A stretch of 35,762 nt of DNA from Desulfurellales bacterium (GTDB taxonomy: Bacteria > Campylobacterota_A > Desulfurellia > Desulfurellales > Hippeaceae). Each line of letters starts with the position of its first letter. The stretch's first letter is position 1. The translations under genes were made by a program, and so were the position numbers. The notes under the pieces were generated by a model. It had not been told where the DNA came from, searched no databases, and saw only the letters and a program-made list of their open reading frames with translations. Shown here piece by piece: positions 32,808-35,762 of the stretch. The stretch is from contig JALWEJ010000054.1 in assembly GCA_027014115.1 (NCBI GenBank), positions 1 to 35,762 on the forward strand, given 5' to 3'.

Positions 32808-34208
32808 ATGAGTATGAAAATTTTATGTATTGGATTTGGTAAGAATTATATAAAATTCGGACAGCTATATGTATCATACAAAAAAAAGGAACTTCTGCAT
32901 CTTTCTGTTTTGCCGATAGGGGATTTTTCTGAAGACAAGACTAAAGAGGCTATTTTATCACATATAGAAACAAACGGTTTGTTTAGTGAGCAGTATGTGG
33001 CTTTGTTTGATTCCAAAGACTGCTTTATACGGCATTTAAATTTTCCTTTTTCCAAAAAAGACAAAATAAAGCAGGTGATTAAAGAAGAAATGGAGCTGGA
33101 TTTACCTGTATCCTTCGATGATATGTCTGTTGATTTTATGGTTGGCGCAAAAACCAAAAAAGATACATATGGTGTTGTAGGATTTGCATACTACAATAAA
33201 GAGATAGAACGCATCCTGTCTGTTTTTGAAGGCTTATCCATTGATTTGGATTTTATTATGCCGGATGTTGCGGCTCTTAAAGGGCTGTCAGATATTTATG
33301 AATCAAACGGAGTAGTTTTTTTGGGAGTCAAAAACGAACACACAAATTATTACCAAAAATGTGCAAACAATGCTGTGTTTTTGCGCTCTATCCATTCTCC
33401 ATCCGATAAGGTATTATCCTCTGTTGTTTCGGCTTATTTTAAGGCTCAAACAATATATGCTGAATGCAGTGCCGATATGGTTGTTTTTGATGCGCCGGAA
33501 GGTGTTGTATCAAAGGATGCTCTGAAAGATATTTTTAATTGTGAGGTCTTGTCGTTTGAGGATTATATAAAACAGTTTGCCGATATGGAGCTGTATGTTG
33601 ACAGCCTTTTATCATATTCCGATATAGTGTCTTCACTTTTGCTTGCATCAAACAGAGGCGATGTTGTTAATTTTCGTCAAGGAAGGTATAAAAAAAGTTC
33701 ACGTATTGACTCTTTTAAAAAACCGGCAATGTATCTTCTTGTTTCTGTAAATTTAATATTTGCATCCTGTCTGTTTTATGAGCATACAAAAGCAGATATT
33801 GCAAATCATAAACTATATGAATATAAACAATCCGTTGAGCTTATCTTAGAACGCAATTTTAAAAATATACCAAAATCATTAACACCTATGCAGTATAAAT
33901 CACTTTTTCTCGGAAAGATAAAGGGTTTGCAGGGAAACAACACAACATACAAACTACCTGAGTATACATTTATAGAATCATTTAACTCAATAAGCAAATC
34001 AATCCCCAAAGATATAAAATTGACAGTCGATAGTGTTTCTTACGACGGACGGGGTATTCTAATAAGTGCAAAAGCTGAATCCTACGGCGTTGTGGATAGG
34101 ATAAAGAGTTCTTTGTCAAAGGTAAAGAATTTCAAGAGTATTGATATAAAAAAGGCAAAAACATTACCATCAGGCGGTGTTTTGTTTGATTTATACATTG
34201 AATTGTAA
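32808..34208 (+). CDS. gspL: T2SS platform protein GspL
   Basis: A 466-residue bitopic inner-membrane protein. The N-terminal 300 residues look like the actin-like cytoplasmic domain of GspL/PilM (SHIETNGLFSEQYVALFDSK; FPFSKKDKIKQVIKEEMELD; LPVSFDDMSVDFMV), which recruits GspE. Just before the membrane, SSLLLASNRGDVVNFRQGRY is the conserved NxRxGxF/Y-like element. A TM segment lies near 309-327 (PAMYLLVSVNLIFASCLFYE), followed by a periplasmic coiled region and a ferredoxin-like domain (~385-466). An alternative ATG two codons downstream exists. No good RBS, so coupling to gspK is likely. Confidence 0.88.
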   Translation: MSMKILCIGFGKNYIKFGQLYVSYKKKELLHLSVLPIGDFSEDKTKEAILSHIETNGLFSEQYVALFDSKDCFIRHLNFPFSKKDKIKQVIKEEMELDLPVSFDDMSVDFMVGAKTKKDTYGVVGFAYYNKEIERILSVFEGLSIDLDFIMPDVAALKGLSDIYESNGVVFLGVKNEHTNYYQKCANNAVFLRSIHSPSDKVLSSVVSAYFKAQTIYAECSADMVVFDAPEGVVSKDALKDIFNCEVLSFEDYIKQFADMELYVDSLLSYSDIVSSLLLASNRGDVVNFRQGRYKKSSRIDSFKKPAMYLLVSVNLIFASCLFYEHTKADIANHKLYEYKQSVELILERNFKNIPKSLTPMQYKSLFLGKIKGLQGNNTTYKLPEYTFIESFNSISKSIPKDIKLTVDSVSYDGRGILISAKAESYGVVDRIKSSLSKVKNFKSIDIKKAKTLPSGGVLFDLYIEL

Positions 34209-34219
34209 AAGGAGTAGGG

Positions 34220-34726
34220 TTGTTTAGACTTTCTTATAGAGAACATTTATGGCTTATAGTACTTGCTGCTTTGTTTTTTATAATTTCCATATTATGCATT
34301 TATGAAACGAAAAAATTAAATACAGCCAAAAGCAGTATGGAATATTATGCTGCTCTAAATAGAGATTTGTCTGTTTTGGAGCAAAAATACAATACGGCAA
34401 AAGCACAAAACAGGCAAAACGGCAGAATGTTAAAAGTAAGCCTGTTTTCACTTATAGACAGAATAACAAGAAAAAATCGGTTTGGCAGCAAGGTTGTTTT
34501 TATAAAGCCCTATGCAAGAAAGTTGGCAAACGGCACAAGCTTGGATATGGTTGAAATAAGACTTAACAATGTTTCCATGAAACAAATTGTTCATTTTTTA
34601 TACGATGTCGAGATTAGATATAAAAACAGGGTGTTTGTTAAGCGCCTAAAAATAAGAAAAAATCAAAATTCATCTTTGGGTGTGGATGCTGTATTTTTTA
34701 CGTATAAAAAAGGTGCTGCAAAATGA
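34220..34726 (+). CDS. gspM: T2SS platform protein GspM
   Basis: A 168-residue bitopic protein: a short cytoplasmic start (MFRLSYREH), a TM segment (about 10-27), a coiled-coil stretch (about 30-65) and a small periplasmic ferredoxin-like domain. It starts with TTG, supported by AAGGAG five bases upstream. Sequence conservation in GspM is low, so the assignment rests on size, topology and position between gspL and gspN. It pairs with GspL in known systems. Its stop overlaps gspN as ATGA. Confidence 0.82.
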   Translation: MFRLSYREHLWLIVLAALFFIISILCIYETKKLNTAKSSMEYYAALNRDLSVLEQKYNTAKAQNRQNGRMLKVSLFSLIDRITRKNRFGSKVVFIKPYARKLANGTSLDMVEIRLNNVSMKQIVHFLYDVEIRYKNRVFVKRLKIRKNQNSSLGVDAVFFTYKKGAAK

Positions 34727-35601
34727 AAAAGGATTTTTTGAGATATTTTACCTATTTTGTCTATGCAGTTGTTTTTTTTCTGTTTACAGCAGCCTACAAT
34801 TTTCCATACAATCGTTTAAAAGGTTATGTGGAATATACGGCAGAACACTCATACGGCATAGATATAAAAATGGATAAAATCTCATATCTGTTTCCTTTTG
34901 GTGTAAAACTAACAAATGTTAAAATAAAACCTAAACACAGCACTAAAAAATTTGATTGTTTATATGTATCGTGCTCTTTAAACCCTTTGAGCATTTTATC
35001 GAGTAATAAAAAATTAAAGTTTCTCATAGAAACAAAAAGGCAAAGTTTGTTAAAAGGAAATGTTTTTTTTGATGGAAAAACAAAATATATAAATAAGTTT
35101 AGATTGTCGGTAAAAAATTTTGATATGCGGGATTTAAAAGAATTTGCTTCTTTAAATATGATGTTTTTTGATTTAAGCGGAAGAGTTAAAGGTAGTATTG
35201 TATTCGAAAACAAAACTGATAAGCTTAAAGAATTTGGAGGCGATTTGTTATTTGATTTAAATGATATAAATTTTCTGCCGAGGATTCCCTTTGGAAAATT
35301 TAAGGATTTGAATGATATATCCCTCAAGGGCAAGATTGAGATTCAGAACTATCTTGTTAAAATTAAACAGATTGACATAAAGCAGCAATTTCTTCATATG
35401 GACATAAACGGTACATTTAAAATCAATACTGTGAATTTTGACAACAGTATTATTAGCATTGCCATGAAAATTAAAGCGGACCCATCGATAGTAGATAAAA
35501 GACTAATGCCGAAAAAAGTGCTAAATAAAATCATGCTGCACCAAAAATTCGATATAAAATTGAGAGGAAAACTGAAAAATCCGTCTGTTTTCCTCCCCTA
35601 A
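34723..35601 (+). CDS. gspN: T2SS protein GspN
   Basis: A 292-residue protein with an N-terminal TM segment (about 10-27) and a long periplasmic beta-rich region of AsmA/GspN type: GIDIKMDKISYLFPFGVKLT, NVKIKPK, then several repeated strands such as GRVKGSIVFENKTDKLKEFG and GGDLLFDLNDINFL. It closes the operon in an ATGA overlap with gspM. GspN is optional in T2SS and its function is not well defined; AsmA-like relatives bridge or transport lipids. The end is at the TAA before a C-rich tract. Length is slightly above typical GspN (about 250). Confidence 0.8.
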   Translation: MKKDFLRYFTYFVYAVVFFLFTAAYNFPYNRLKGYVEYTAEHSYGIDIKMDKISYLFPFGVKLTNVKIKPKHSTKKFDCLYVSCSLNPLSILSSNKKLKFLIETKRQSLLKGNVFFDGKTKYINKFRLSVKNFDMRDLKEFASLNMMFFDLSGRVKGSIVFENKTDKLKEFGGDLLFDLNDINFLPRIPFGKFKDLNDISLKGKIEIQNYLVKIKQIDIKQQFLHMDINGTFKINTVNFDNSIISIAMKIKADPSIVDKRLMPKKVLNKIMLHQKFDIKLRGKLKNPSVFLP

Positions 35602-35652
35602 CCCCTATACCCCCGCCATTTTCTCCCTATTTATCTTTTCTTTTATTTTCCC
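35587..35652 (+). terminator. Candidate Rho-dependent terminator (rut-like tract) after the T2SS operon
   Basis: Over about 65 bases from the last codons of gspN the transcript is very rich in C and U, with a single G (in CCCCGCC). Repeated CC and UC dinucleotides are what Rho's primary site binds. There is no hairpin with a U tract. The position, between a 12.5-kb operon and a very strong promoter, is where termination is expected. Rho itself is encoded at 17165-18487. Confidence 0.5.
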
Positions 35653-35681
35653 TTGACAAATGCTTTGATTTGTATTATATT
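35653..35681 (+). promoter_or_regulatory. Strong promoter at the right edge (probable rRNA operon promoter)
   Basis: TTGACA (35653-35658), exactly 17 bases, then TATATT (35676-35681) is the closest to consensus of all promoters in the window. Transcription would begin near 35688, where a small hairpin and then a boxA-like element follow. Confidence 0.8.
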
Positions 35682-35687
35682 CCCTTC

Positions 35688-35762
35688 TCGTCGCTTGACG
35701 ACATGTTCTTTCACAAAGCCAGATAGAAGAATAACAAAGCCCTTGAAATAAGAGTTTTAGCA
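35688..35762 (+). promoter_or_regulatory. Leader with start-site hairpin and boxA-like antitermination element
   Basis: TCGTC-GCTT-GACGA (35688-35701) is a 5-base-pair stem with a four-base loop at the predicted 5' end of the transcript. TGTTCTTTCACA at 35704-35715 matches the E. coli rrn boxA TGCTCTTTAACA at 10 of 12 positions. No open reading frame starts here. Together with the strong promoter this suggests the leader of a 16S-23S-5S operon that begins beyond the window; no rRNA sequence is itself visible. Confidence 0.5.

Noticed and set aside
1-35762. tRNA genes, CRISPR arrays, insertion sequences, prophage or integrase genes
   Set aside because: Intergenic gaps were read on both strands for tRNA T-loop signatures, regular repeats and terminal inverted repeats; nothing convincing appeared, and no transposase or integrase motif was seen.

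Overview
The window is an AT-rich bacterial chromosome segment of roughly one-third GC by eye. An LPS-type heptosyltransferase, secretin-based type II secretion, lipoprotein and outer-membrane signals, and a Rho gene point to a Gram-negative cell. Gene style (FolE2, CstA, adenine deaminase, dense overlapping operons, frequent GTG/TTG starts) reminds me of Desulfurellaceae (Hippea/Desulfurella-like, Campylobacterota-related). That placement is an impression only, because no marker rRNA lies inside the window.

Layout. 1-2.5 kb: a minus-strand group MaoC-like hydratase > waaF > folE2, with the RBS of a further minus-strand gene at the extreme left edge. 2.5-5.6 kb: a plus-strand group of a WecA/MraY-like membrane protein with no recognisable catalytic residues, adenine deaminase and TrmI. 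5.6-8.9 kb: three consecutive decayed genes (MgtC/DUF4010 membrane protein, outer-membrane barrel, EAL-HDOD regulator), each broken by stops and/or frameshifts. 8.9-12.5 kb: a tightly overlapping minus-strand operon cstA > small protein > ArsA/Get3-like ATPase > single-TM protein. 12.5-15.3 kb: divergent V4R-like protein > alanine dehydrogenase > miaA. miaA runs into convergent htpX. 16.2-19.3 kb: a minus-strand series zinc phospholipase C-like > rho > dusB. 19.3-23.0 kb: a glycosyltransferase cluster (GT2, GT4, broken GT2, GT4), probably for LPS core or surface glycan. 23.0-35.6 kb: one uninterrupted T2SS operon, a TPR lipoprotein followed by gspC, D, E, F, G, H, I, J, K, L, M, N.

The right edge holds a C-rich, almost G-free tract (candidate Rho-dependent terminator). 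It is followed by a near-consensus TTGACA-17-TATATT promoter and a leader with a boxA-like element, so an rRNA operon probably starts just beyond the window.

How the genes may work together. The T2SS lacks only the prepilin peptidase gene (gspO), which must be elsewhere, and the leading TPR lipoprotein is a candidate pilotin for the GspD secretin. The secreted zinc phospholipase-like protein is a plausible substrate. CstA (peptide/pyruvate uptake family) and alanine dehydrogenase are divergently transcribed from a shared regulatory region, which suggests linked amino-acid/pyruvate metabolism. The least understood piece is the ArsA-like ATPase co-transcribed with cstA and two unrecognised proteins. 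No tRNA, CRISPR array, insertion sequence or integrase was seen.
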